A stretch of 64,000 nt of DNA from Cupriavidus laharis. GTDB taxonomy: Bacteria > Pseudomonadota > Gammaproteobacteria > Burkholderiales > Burkholderiaceae. The stretch spans positions 620,001-684,000 of the forward strand of contig NZ_CAJZAI010000002.1 of assembly GCF_914271435.1 (NCBI RefSeq), given 5' to 3'. Made by a program: the position numbers and the translations under genes. This document shows, piece after piece, positions 16,126-24,564 of the stretch (positions within the stretch are counted from its first letter, which is position 1; every line of letters begins with the position of its first letter). The notes below the pieces were generated by a model. The model was given only the letters and a program-made list of their open reading frames with translations, did no database searches and was not told where the DNA came from.

Positions 16126-17667
16126 TCAGGGATGCGCGGAGACATCCCCATAAAGCTGGCGCATGAACGCTCGAAACATGGGATTCATCACATCGTCGTG
16201 GTTCTTAATAACGTCGCCGTCCACCTCGACATTCCAGATCATTGCATTCGCCACCGCGCTTTCGTCTGCGCCAACTACCGTCGTCAGAAAGCTGCCGCCG
16301 CAAAAGGTGCGTGTCCAGTTTGGCTTAAGCAGATAGCCCGGCGTGAGGTTCTGGCGAAAGAACTCAGCAGCGTCTTCTGCCTCGAGTTTCTTGTTCTGAC
16401 GCACGGCCTTTCCCAGTTCCTCGCCGTGCAAATCTTTGAGCTCCGCCTCTGACCTCCAACCTGCACAACGGGCGCTGTCGCCAGGCGTGGCGTTGTCCGC
16501 GCCTGGCACCTCGCCGGGCGCGTGAGCGTAGAGTCGGTGCGTCAGGTAGTGATCGATGTGGCCCGGGGTCTTCTTCATGGCTGTACCCTGCTCACTGGTG
16601 GTCTCGCGCTCGAAGAGCGTATTGACCGAGCGGCCAATCGGAAATGCGATCCCTGTTGCCCAGTCCTTGATCGACGTGACTGACACCAGCAGCGGCGGCT
16701 GGAACCGTGTCGGCTTATACCTGAGCGACACGCGATAGAGCGCTTCATACCGCGATGCCTCGAAGGCCGGATTAATCAGTAAGATCATGTCCGCCGGCCT
16801 TTCCGCCAGTTCCGTTCCCTTGCCCGCTCCGTCCAGATCGCGCTGCGCTGCCAGCGACTCGATCAGCGATCCGGACATCGCGGCATAAAGGATAAGACCG
16901 CCAAAGCTGTGACCGATCATCAGCGTGCGGATGCGGGGACGCGCACCCGCTTTCTCGGAAGCTGCGCCCGTCTGGAGCGCGTGGTTGTAGTGAGTTCGGA
17001 GGGATCGCAATCGTGCGAACAGTTCGCGCGACGATCCGATCGAGACGCGTCGTGCGGCCTCTTTGCGCGCCCAGAAAGTGAGACTCAGCAGTGGATCGGG
17101 CACCGTCCACGACTTCCCTCGCCAGGCCACATAAACTCCCACGACCTTTCTCGGCTTGCCAGCCGGGCCGGCCCGGTCACGTTCCTCGGCGCCTGCAGCT
17201 TCGAGCAACGCACGGAATTCCCGCACATTTACGTCGTTGGCCTGTGCGTTGTGCTTCCAACCGTGAACGAAAACAACGATGCTCAGGTCTTCGCCTTTTT
17301 TGGCAAGGAGGAACGTCAGCCGATCCATGAGGTTATCGATCTGGTTCGAGGGGTTGGTCGCCAGCGCGTCTGCGGAAGCGGCTGTATTCGGAAACAGCCA
17401 GCCCTGGTCGTCGAACTCGACGAAATGCAATTCGTAGAGATCTCGCACACTTTCCGGTGTCACACTGCCGCACACTTGCCGCAAGTCATCGTTCATATTG
17501 GCGCTTGCACGCTGACAGCTTGTATCCCTGTCGAGGTCAACAAGATGGGTGCGATACGCGCTGTTCGGCGCGCACGCACAGAGCCCCACCAGCAACAAGG
17601 CTGCAAACAGCCTTTGCAGGATATGTATCGCGCAGGCTTGTGCTGCGCTGGCGGCATCGGCTTTCAT
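16126..17667 (-). CDS. Lipoprotein with alpha/beta-hydrolase domain
   Basis: 513 residues from ATG 17667, chosen because a signal peptide follows directly (LQRLFAALLLVGLCAC). Cleavage before the second Cys of LCAC fits a lipobox. An earlier in-frame ATG at 17778 would put the signal far inside. The hydrolase core shows oxyanion strand VVFVHGWKHNA and nucleophile IGHSFGGLILYAA. A downstream HIDHYLTHRLYAH segment may hold the catalytic His. Predicted membrane-anchored and envelope-located. It is probably co-transcribed with the GH25 muramidase upstream, with a spacer of about 180 bp. Substrate unknown; a phospholipase or esterase is plausible. Confidence 0.8.
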   Translation of the reverse strand: MKADAASAAQACAIHILQRLFAALLLVGLCACAPNSAYRTHLVDLDRDTSCQRASANMNDDLRQVCGSVTPESVRDLYELHFVEFDDQGWLFPNTAASADALATNPSNQIDNLMDRLTFLLAKKGEDLSIVVFVHGWKHNAQANDVNVREFRALLEAAGAEERDRAGPAGKPRKVVGVYVAWRGKSWTVPDPLLSLTFWARKEAARRVSIGSSRELFARLRSLRTHYNHALQTGAASEKAGARPRIRTLMIGHSFGGLILYAAMSGSLIESLAAQRDLDGAGKGTELAERPADMILLINPAFEASRYEALYRVSLRYKPTRFQPPLLVSVTSIKDWATGIAFPIGRSVNTLFERETTSEQGTAMKKTPGHIDHYLTHRLYAHAPGEVPGADNATPGDSARCAGWRSEAELKDLHGEELGKAVRQNKKLEAEDAAEFFRQNLTPGYLLKPNWTRTFCGGSFLTTVVGADESAVANAMIWNVEVDGDVIKNHDDVMNPMFRAFMRQLYGDVSAHP

Positions 17668-17847
17668 CTGTCCAAGGCTAAGTACGGCGGCTTCTGGCCC
17701 CTGGTTCACTGCGTCATTCGAAAAGCACCTCGTTCGACTGCGCCTCAAGGCCGAATGCGTCGTTGCAAATGCTCGCAATGGCCAGTTGCGCCCAGGCTGC
17801 GACCTCGAAGCACAGCCGCCCGAGTGCGCTTTCTCTGATGCAATGGA

Positions 17848-18552
17848 TTAGGCATTCTGATCGGTCGACCTCGGTGCTGTCTTGAAATAGTCAGCAAACG
17901 GCCACGCTGCCTTCAGTTGCGCTTCGGTTCCGGCATAGCAATCGCGATCGCCGGGATCCATTCCCGCAAAGGCATGGGGTGCCGGCCCAGACTTGCCGTC
18001 GGTGTACTGCCAGAGGATAAAGTGCGGCCAGGTGTCCGTTGGGATGCCAACAGGCTGACTTCGATACCGGGCATACCAGAGCGGGCAATTCTTGAGGATG
18101 GGGTCCGCGCCATGTGCCTGCACGGCATCGCGCAGCATGTTGCCGCCATAGATCATTGGCCAACGACCAGTCTTATCCTTGACCCTGACGACAAAAGCGT
18201 GCGCCTGCTCCAGCGTCATGTCGGGACCGCTCGAACTAGGTTCGAAATCGAGACAAAATAGCGTCGCAGTATTGTCTACCGATGGATCATCGCATTGCGT
18301 GGCGGCCAGGAAGTTGTCTGCCTGCTCGTCCGCCGGACGGGAACTGGAAAAGTGGTAGGCACCCCACAACAGTCCCGCGGCGAGTGCGTCTTTTCGCCGC
18401 CTCCTATATGCGGGATCCTGAAAAGTCGCGCCCTCGCTGGCCTTGTGGATAACGGCTCTAACCCCGGCATTCCTCGCTTTGATGGCATCGAAATGGTTGT
18501 CATGGTTGATGTCGATGACGACATCGATGGACCCTGGCATGGTTGCTGGCAT
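17848..18552 (-). CDS. GH25-family muramidase (lysozyme)
   Basis: 234 residues from ATG 18552, which has GGGAGGGCGCG directly before it; an upstream ATG at 18585 lacks this. GH25 landmarks: an N-terminal strand with catalytic-type Asp (VVIDINHDN), AVIHKASEGATFQDPAY, GAYHFSSS, the acidic pair in LDFEPSSSG, and the late FILWQYTDG strand. The family hydrolyses the beta-1,4 bond between N-acetylmuramate and N-acetylglucosamine. No signal peptide, so export would need another route such as a secretion system or lysis. It is first of the row muramidase, lipoprotein hydrolase, catalase-fold protein. Confidence 0.87.
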   Translation of the reverse strand: MPATMPGSIDVVIDINHDNHFDAIKARNAGVRAVIHKASEGATFQDPAYRRRRKDALAAGLLWGAYHFSSSRPADEQADNFLAATQCDDPSVDNTATLFCLDFEPSSSGPDMTLEQAHAFVVRVKDKTGRWPMIYGGNMLRDAVQAHGADPILKNCPLWYARYRSQPVGIPTDTWPHFILWQYTDGKSGPAPHAFAGMDPGDRDCYAGTEAQLKAAWPFADYFKTAPRSTDQNA

Positions 18553-19167
18553 CGCGCCCTCCCGATTCAGTGCCATTCGGACCACGGCGCATCCATCGGC
18601 GAGCGACCCAAGCTGCGCAGCGTCTGTACCATGGAGGCCCGCAGAATGTGCGCCTGTTGCCTAACACCGTCGGTGATACCCAATCAGGGCGCCATCCGCG
18701 AACCCGTCTGAAGCATAGGCAAGCGATCGGGTAAACCATCTCAGCCAGGTGGATGACTTTGTGCTGCGGATTATTGAACTCTGAATGAGACGAAATTTCT
18801 CTCGCAATTCAGGCCTGCGTCCTGCTGGCGGCCTGAGGACTTGGGGCGCCGGGCGTCCTCAATGGGCTGAAGAACGCGAATGACTGCCGTGGGTGAACGG
18901 CTGCACGGCTCGGAACGCGCGATCGATGGAAGTGAGGCACTCAGAGACATCCACCTCTCCGCACCGGGTGCCCGGCCGAGACCGGCCATGAAGCGTCAGC
19001 ACGATCACGCGGTTACGCGTGTCATCCCTGTCAACGATTGGAGAGCCGACCGCATTGACGTGTCCCTGCGGGCAATTTCCAACCCATCCCTGCGCAGCAA
19101 GGCGCGCTGGCCTGCCTGAGGGAAATCATGGGCTTGCAGGGACAGACGGGCCACGTACGAATCGCTT
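18553..19167. other. 615-bp spacer with a degenerate repeat
   Basis: It presumably holds the muramidase promoter next to 18552. Around 18975-18995 is a CCGAGACCGGCCATGAAGCG segment that shares 13 or more bases with one near 28158 and part of one near 59062. This looks like an interspersed degenerate repeat. No gene supported. Confidence 0.35.
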
Positions 19168-19995
19168 TCAGATGACAGCGCCACCGTTGGGACTGATGAC
19201 CTGGCCGACGAGGTAATGCTCGTCCGAGGCCAGGTACACCGCCAGCGAGGCATACTCCGACGGCTCCCCGAGCCGTCCCAGCGGCGACAACTGGAACAGG
19301 CTGCGCTTCTCCGCTTCACTGGCATTTGCGATATAGACATGGAAGGGCGGCGTCATCACCCCGCCACAGGCGATGGCGTTGACGTAGATATTGGCGCCCG
19401 CCACATCCATGGCGGTGGTCTTGGTCAGGCTGATGACGCCCGCCTTGGTGGCCGAATAGCCGGGACTGTGCGTGCTGAGCGTACTCATCCCCGCAATCGA
19501 TGCAATGTTGATGATCTTGCCGCTGCGGCGCGGCTCCATCTGGCGCAGCGCGGCGCGGGTGCAATAGAACACGCCGTGCATGTTCACCCCCCACCACTTG
19601 AGCCAGTCGTCGTCGGTCAGCGACGACACGATACCCAGCGACTGGCGCGGCATGGGCGTGGTGAGGTAGGCGTAAAGCTTGTTGCGGCGCTCAGTGTCCT
19701 TCGGGGACGAGGGGACGATACCGGCGTTGTTGACCAGGATATCTACCGCGCCGAAGCCCTCGGCGGCCTGCGCGAACATGGCATCGACGGCAACCGCGTC
19801 CGACACGTCGCAGCGCAGTGCCAGGCAGGGCACGCCTTCGGCTTCGATCACAGCTCGAGTGCGCTCCAGTGTTTCGATGTTGATGTCGCAAATGACCAGG
19901 CGGGCGCCTTCGCGGCCCATGGCCTGCGCGATGGCACTGCCCAGGCCCTGTCCGGCCCCCGTGATGAGGGCCACCTTTCCTTGCAGTTTTCTCAT
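19168..19995 (-). CDS. Short-chain dehydrogenase/reductase (SDR)
   Basis: 275 residues from ATG 19995, preceded by GGAGTGACATC. Classical SDR features: TGAGQGLG cofactor motif (about 11-18), NNAG, catalytic Ser in NIASIAG and YSATK (Tyr about 178). An acidic residue after the second strand (CDINIETLERTR) favours NAD over NADP. It is last in the operon CMD protein, BKACE, MFS, SDR. A role interconverting a 3-hydroxy acid and the 3-keto acid used by the BKACE enzyme is a reasonable inference. Confidence 0.88.
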   Translation of the reverse strand: MRKLQGKVALITGAGQGLGSAIAQAMGREGARLVICDINIETLERTRAVIEAEGVPCLALRCDVSDAVAVDAMFAQAAEGFGAVDILVNNAGIVPSSPKDTERRNKLYAYLTTPMPRQSLGIVSSLTDDDWLKWWGVNMHGVFYCTRAALRQMEPRRSGKIINIASIAGMSTLSTHSPGYSATKAGVISLTKTTAMDVAGANIYVNAIACGGVMTPPFHVYIANASEAEKRSLFQLSPLGRLGEPSEYASLAVYLASDEHYLVGQVISPNGGAVI

Positions 19996-20023
19996 GATGT
20001 CACTCCGATCTGTCGCGGGAAAC

Positions 20024-21298
20024 CTAGGCGCAGACAGGTGCGCCGCCCACCGCGCCGCGCTGCTGCCGGGCGATAGCCACCGCCGCCAGCACAAAGAAAA
20101 TGGTCGAGGCAATGCCCAGGACGTCCGACGCCAGTACTACGTGCGAGAGCGGATCGGCCACGCCCTGGGCCTTCATCACGTCCACGGCGCGCCCCGCCAC
20201 GACGTTGCCGATGGACAGGGCAAAGACGTTGACGCTGAGCATGTTGAAGGCGCTGACCGTGGAGCGCATCTGCGGCGGCGTCAGGTTCACGATGCCGCCG
20301 TTGCCCGCCCCATACAGGGCAAGCGGCAGGAAGAAGCCTGCGCACATACCGGTGTAGAACACCCACGACCCCGGCTGGGCAAAACGGTACGCAATCATGG
20401 GCACCGCACACACAGCAATGAACAGAACGACCACGGCGGCGTGCTTGCCAGGCAGCCGCTGCGCCAAGCGATCTCCCAGCACGCCGCCCACAACCGAGCC
20501 CGCCGCGCCAAACACCAGTTGCAGCATGCCGATGCGCGAGGCGATGGCGGCAGGGTTCATGCCGCGCTCGTTCACCAGCCATAACTGCGTGAACGTCAGG
20601 CCAACGAAGAAGAAGTGAAAGAGGGCAAAACCGGCAATCATCAGCGAAAGCGCAGGGCTACGGCGCAGCAGGCCAAGCGTGTCGCGCACCTGCTGCATAA
20701 AGGGGGCACCACGCTCGCTCACTGGCAGATGGTGTCGGTCGTCCTTGAGGCCAGCCAGCAGCACGGCGATGGCGATACCCACGCCACCCAAGGCGTAAAA
20801 GGTGGTGCGCCAACCATGCACCGCACCAAAGGTGCCGGCCAGCAAAAAGCTGACGCCGATGCCCAGCGGAATGCCCATGAAGAAGATTCCCATGGCCGTG
20901 CCGCGCCGCTCCTGCACAAACAGCTCGGCCAGCAGTGACACCGTGGACGGCACGAGCGCGGCCTCGCCAATGGCGACGAAGAAACGCGCCAGCGCCATCT
21001 GCTCGAAGTTCTGGGCATGACCCGAGGCCCAGGTGCACAGGCTCCAGACAAACACGCCACCGGCCAGGATTCGCGTGCGGCTGAAGCGGTCGGCCATGGA
21101 GCCAAGAAACACGACCGAGCATGCATAGCTCAGTACCCACACTGCCCCGACGAGGAAGCCGTATTGGGCGTTGCTGAGTTGCAGGTCCGCGATGATCTGG
21201 GGCGAAAAGCCCAGCAGCATGTTGCGGTCAACCATGGCCAGCACGTGGATGACCAGCAAGCTGGCCAGCACCGTGGCGGGGCTTTTCTTCCAGAACAT
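20024..21298 (-). CDS. MFS transporter
   Basis: 424 residues from ATG 21298, with AGGAGAC upstream; an earlier ATG at 21343 is less likely. About twelve hydrophobic segments are visible, with the MFS signature between TM2 and TM3 (GSMADRFSRTRILAGG). The layout resembles organic-anion/aromatic-acid proton symporters. It lies 28 bp before the SDR start and downstream of the BKACE gene in one operon, so it probably imports the operon's substrate. Confidence 0.85.
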   Translation of the reverse strand: MFWKKSPATVLASLLVIHVLAMVDRNMLLGFSPQIIADLQLSNAQYGFLVGAVWVLSYACSVVFLGSMADRFSRTRILAGGVFVWSLCTWASGHAQNFEQMALARFFVAIGEAALVPSTVSLLAELFVQERRGTAMGIFFMGIPLGIGVSFLLAGTFGAVHGWRTTFYALGGVGIAIAVLLAGLKDDRHHLPVSERGAPFMQQVRDTLGLLRRSPALSLMIAGFALFHFFFVGLTFTQLWLVNERGMNPAAIASRIGMLQLVFGAAGSVVGGVLGDRLAQRLPGKHAAVVVLFIAVCAVPMIAYRFAQPGSWVFYTGMCAGFFLPLALYGAGNGGIVNLTPPQMRSTVSAFNMLSVNVFALSIGNVVAGRAVDVMKAQGVADPLSHVVLASDVLGIASTIFFVLAAVAIARQQRGAVGGAPVCA

Positions 21299-21406
21299 TC
21301 TTGTCTCCTGTTTTGCGTGCGCTTGGCCGCTGGCACGGATCAATTTTTGTTAGCCATCTTTTAGATAGTCTTCACGCCCCTCCCCGAGGATGAGAATGGG
21401 TCGAGC

Positions 21407-22462
21407 TCAGGCGGCCGGACGCAACGGCACGCCGCGCTGCGTGGGCTTGCGGTTCGGTACCATGCCCAGACGGGCCAGGGTTTCGTCGGCGCTGTTCCAG
21501 AACGTGCCGGTCTGGTAGATGCGATGCGCGTCTTCGCCGGTGGCGACTTCGCGGTTCAGCTCGCGGGCAATGCGCACCATCGTTTCGATCTGCTGCACGG
21601 AGGTAGCGCGCTGGCCATTGGGGCCGTAAAGCGTATCTTCTATACCCACGCGCACGTGCAGGCCCAGCGCGATCGCCATGGCGCTCATCGGAAACACGGT
21701 GCGATTGAGCGTTTCGATGGTCAGCACAGCACCGTCCGGCGTGCGGCGCACGAATTCGATCATGTCGGCCGGATGCAGCCCGGCAGCGCCGCCGCCGATG
21801 GCGACGTAGTTCAGGATCAGCGGTCCATGGTAGACGCCGGCGCGGATCAGTCGCTCGACCGTCTCGAGGCCTGTCATGTTGCCGAGCATGAAATGCGGCT
21901 GGATGCCCTTCGCGACCAGTCGCTTGATGTGCTCGACATGCCACGATGGATTGGACGGCACGATCATGTCTCGGTACGCCGCCTGGATGGCCGGGTTCGC
22001 CAGGGAAGTCCCTGCCACGTCGGCCTCGGTCATCAGCTCCATCACGTTCATTTGAGAGGTGTTGATGGCGACAGTGACCTGGTCCGGCTTCGGCTGCAAT
22101 TCGGCGAGCATGTGGCGGGTATCGTCGGCCAGCCACTTGGCGGCCTGGCCTTCGTCTTCCGGGGCGAATGAGATCGACCCGCCCACCTGCAGCACCATCT
22201 TGGGCACGGCTTCGCGCAGCCGCGCCAGCATCTCATTGAACATGGACAGCCGCTTACTGCCCTTTCCGTCGGCCTCGCGGACATGTACATGGAGCACGGT
22301 GGCGCCCGCGTTGTAGCAATCGACCGCCTTCTGGACCTGCTCTTCCATGCTCACCGGAATGTCGTCCGAATCGCCGGGCAGCCATTGCGGCCCGTAGGGG
22401 GCAACCTGAATGACCAGCTTTTCCTGGTTCTCGGGCAGGAGGGAATCGTCTAGAAAATGCAT
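21407..22462 (-). CDS. Beta-keto acid cleavage enzyme (BKACE, 3-keto-5-aminohexanoate cleavage family)
   Basis: 351 residues. The metal-binding LHVHVREADGKGS (His pair near residues 58-60), VLQVGGSISF and GGAAGLHPADMIEF are characteristic. BKACE enzymes are Zn-dependent Claisen-type enzymes that react a beta-keto acid with acetyl-CoA to give acetoacetate and a new CoA ester. Specificity varies widely (dehydrocarnitine, 3-oxoadipate analogues, 3-keto-5-aminohexanoate) and cannot be set from sequence alone. The start follows a purine-rich GAGAGAGAGACAG. It sits 42 bp after the CMD gene and upstream of the MFS and SDR genes. Confidence 0.87.
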   Translation of the reverse strand: MHFLDDSLLPENQEKLVIQVAPYGPQWLPGDSDDIPVSMEEQVQKAVDCYNAGATVLHVHVREADGKGSKRLSMFNEMLARLREAVPKMVLQVGGSISFAPEDEGQAAKWLADDTRHMLAELQPKPDQVTVAINTSQMNVMELMTEADVAGTSLANPAIQAAYRDMIVPSNPSWHVEHIKRLVAKGIQPHFMLGNMTGLETVERLIRAGVYHGPLILNYVAIGGGAAGLHPADMIEFVRRTPDGAVLTIETLNRTVFPMSAMAIALGLHVRVGIEDTLYGPNGQRATSVQQIETMVRIARELNREVATGEDAHRIYQTGTFWNSADETLARLGMVPNRKPTQRGVPLRPAA

Positions 22463-22504
22463 CTCTGTCTCTCTCTCTCTTGAGGTGTGTGGCGCGAATC
22501 GTAT

Positions 22505-22906
22505 TCAAGCGGCTGCGCGCTCTGCCAACGCCTGTTGCTGTTGCCGTGCCGCGAGTTCTTCCAGCAGGATCGGCGCACCCAGACTGCTGCTGTGGATGCC
22601 GAGCACGCTGACGGCCTGCAGCACCGCGGCGATCTCTTCCTTCGTGGCGCCCAGTTCGAGCGCCTTGCGAATGTGGCGGCGTGTGCCTGGGGCGTACATG
22701 TGGGTGCACGACGCATCGACCGCGATGGCGATGAATTCGTAGACCTTGGGATCGAGCACGCCGGAGAGAACCGGGTGCATGCCCATCTCCATGAATTTCT
22801 CAGTCCATGCCGGGTCCAGCTCGGCGATGGCGTCCCAGGCGGGATTCCAGTTCCCGGTGGCCCGCAATTGATCACACAGGGGTGTGGGGCGGCTCTGGCT
22901 GATCAT
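22505..22906 (-). CDS. Carboxymuconolactone decarboxylase (CMD) family protein
   Basis: 133 residues, one CMD repeat. EFIAIAVDASCTHMYAPGTR is followed by RRHIRKALELGATKEEIAAV. The AhpD-like redox CxxC is absent: only one Cys (C-T-H) is in the helix, so an alkylhydroperoxidase role is unlikely. A decarboxylase, lactonase or auxiliary binding role is more likely. It is first gene of the operon, divergent from an AraC regulator. Confidence 0.8.
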   Translation of the reverse strand: MISQSRPTPLCDQLRATGNWNPAWDAIAELDPAWTEKFMEMGMHPVLSGVLDPKVYEFIAIAVDASCTHMYAPGTRRHIRKALELGATKEEIAAVLQAVSVLGIHSSSLGAPILLEELAARQQQQALAERAAA

Positions 22907-22999
22907 GTTTGTTGTCCTCGACGGATTAGGTTCACTTCAGGCGCAAGGTCGCGCCGACCTGGGAAAGTATTGGCCATCGGCCGAGTTCGATTTGATGAA

Positions 23000-23028
23000 T
23001 CACGACATACATTTTATAATTCACGACA
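23000..23028. promoter_or_regulatory. Candidate AraC operator: direct repeat TCACGACA, 21-bp period
   Basis: TCACGACA occurs at 23000-23007 and again at 23021-23028. The 21-bp step is two helical turns, with an AT-rich centre. AraC-family proteins bind such same-face direct repeats. It lies between the divergent AraC gene (start 23044) and the CMD-BKACE operon. Confidence 0.45.
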
Positions 23029-23043
23029 CCTAGGGAAAACGCC

Positions 23044-24078
23044 ATGCCCTACCAGCTACGAAGCGCTAGCCTTACCAATTACGTCGATGTAGCCCGTGCG
23101 CTGGGCCTGGACCCATTCGCGTTCCTGCGGGCCGCCCGCATCGGCGTGGCTGCGCTGGTCGATCCCGATATACGGATTTCCGCAGCCGCCGTCTCCCGGT
23201 TGCTGGAGGCGTCAGCGCAGGCGGCAGGCGTGGAGGATTTCGGGCTCCGCATGGCCGAGACGCGGGAACTCGCCAATCTCGGCCCTTTGGCGTTCGTCAT
23301 GCGGGAGGAGCCCACGCTGCGACGTGCGCTGGAATCCATGGCCCGCTACCTTCGACTGCAGAACGAGGCCATTGCGATGCGTATCGACGGGGCAGACGGC
23401 CTTGTGACCATCCGGCAGGAAGCACTGGCCGGACTTCACGGCTCGCTGAGACAGTCCTCGGAGTTGGTGGTCGGCGTCCTGTATCGCGTACTCGCGCTGT
23501 TCCTCGGTCCCAGGTGGAAGCCTCGCAGCATCTGTTTCACCCATTCCGCACCAGCCAGTACCGCGACGCACCTGCGCATCTTCAAGATGCCGGTGCTGTT
23601 CAACCAAGAGTTCGATGGCATCATCTGCGACGCATCCGACCTCAATGCCCCGCTTCCCTCCTACGATCCAGCCATCGCCCGTCAGGTGCGGCAGTATCTC
23701 GGCGCGATGCTCGCCCGGTCCGAGGACAGCATGGCGGACAAGGTGCGACGGCTGGTCATCGCCTTGCTGCCATCGGGCGCATGCTCGATCGACCGGGTGG
23801 CCGAGCACCTCGGCATGGATGCGAGGACGGTGCAACGCCGCCTCGCGAGCCAGGGCGAGCGCTACTCCGGGCTACTGAACGCGATCCGGACAGAGCTCGC
23901 GGTGCGATATGTCGAGAATCGCGAACGTCCCCTGTCGGAAGTGGCCGCCCTGCTTGGCTTTGCCTCGCTGAGCGCGTTCTCGCACTGGTTCGCCCTCCAG
24001 TTCGGGTGCAGTGTTTCGCGGTGGCGAAGCCGGGTGAAGGCGGAACAGGCGGACACACGACAGAGTGTCAAGTCCTGA
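23044..24078 (+). CDS. AraC-family regulator
   Basis: 344 residues of the OruR/Arabinose_bd subtype: an N-terminal domain (about 10-200: VARALGLDPFAFLRAARIGV, then LLEASAQAAGVEDFGLRMAE) and a C-terminal HTH pair (about 245-330: VAEHLGMDARTVQRRLASQG, then VAALLGFASLSAFSHWFALQ). Divergent from the CMD-BKACE-MFS-SDR operon, with a direct-repeat candidate operator between. It probably activates the operon in response to its substrate. Paralogous in layout to the AraC gene at 7116. Confidence 0.88.
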   Translation: MPYQLRSASLTNYVDVARALGLDPFAFLRAARIGVAALVDPDIRISAAAVSRLLEASAQAAGVEDFGLRMAETRELANLGPLAFVMREEPTLRRALESMARYLRLQNEAIAMRIDGADGLVTIRQEALAGLHGSLRQSSELVVGVLYRVLALFLGPRWKPRSICFTHSAPASTATHLRIFKMPVLFNQEFDGIICDASDLNAPLPSYDPAIARQVRQYLGAMLARSEDSMADKVRRLVIALLPSGACSIDRVAEHLGMDARTVQRRLASQGERYSGLLNAIRTELAVRYVENRERPLSEVAALLGFASLSAFSHWFALQFGCSVSRWRSRVKAEQADTRQSVKS

Positions 24079-24564
24079 AAACGGCAGGCTAATCAGATGC
24101 GTCGCCACTCCGCAAAAAGTCACGTACCTCCAAATGGCAATCACCGCGAATGTGGGAAAGTTGAGTGCGATAGCGAGCGCTGCTCTCACAGTCAAACTTG
24201 AATCGGCGCATGGCAATTGGTTCCTCGAAAGCTGTCGCTGAGTTCACGATTGATCGAGGGGCCAATGTGGCTCAGCTTCTGCCGACCACCATCGGGCAGA
24301 GGTCGGCCACATCGCACATACCATGCTAACTTTCACTGGCAGCAGCCGCTGCGCAGCAGTCATCGGTCTTGGCCCATCGAGCTTCCGCTTCGGGTCGGCT
24401 ACGGAAGTTCCGGGCGTGCCGAAACATCGATTCGCACGCCAAAGGCATCAAGCGCTGAAATACCTGCTACGCGGCGGGGGCACAACTGCCAACGTGCGCA
24501 TTCCATGGAGCGCAGCCGCCGGGCTCGACCTGCTGCATTCCGTGAAGCCCGAGCGCCGGTCGGA
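24079..24564. other. 486-bp convergent spacer, no gene
   Basis: It lies between the AraC gene (+) and the MHS transporter gene (-). I see overlapping low-quality frames only, and no clear T-tailed terminator. A GGGTCGGCTACGG phrase near 24394 repeats one near 14517. Confidence 0.3.
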
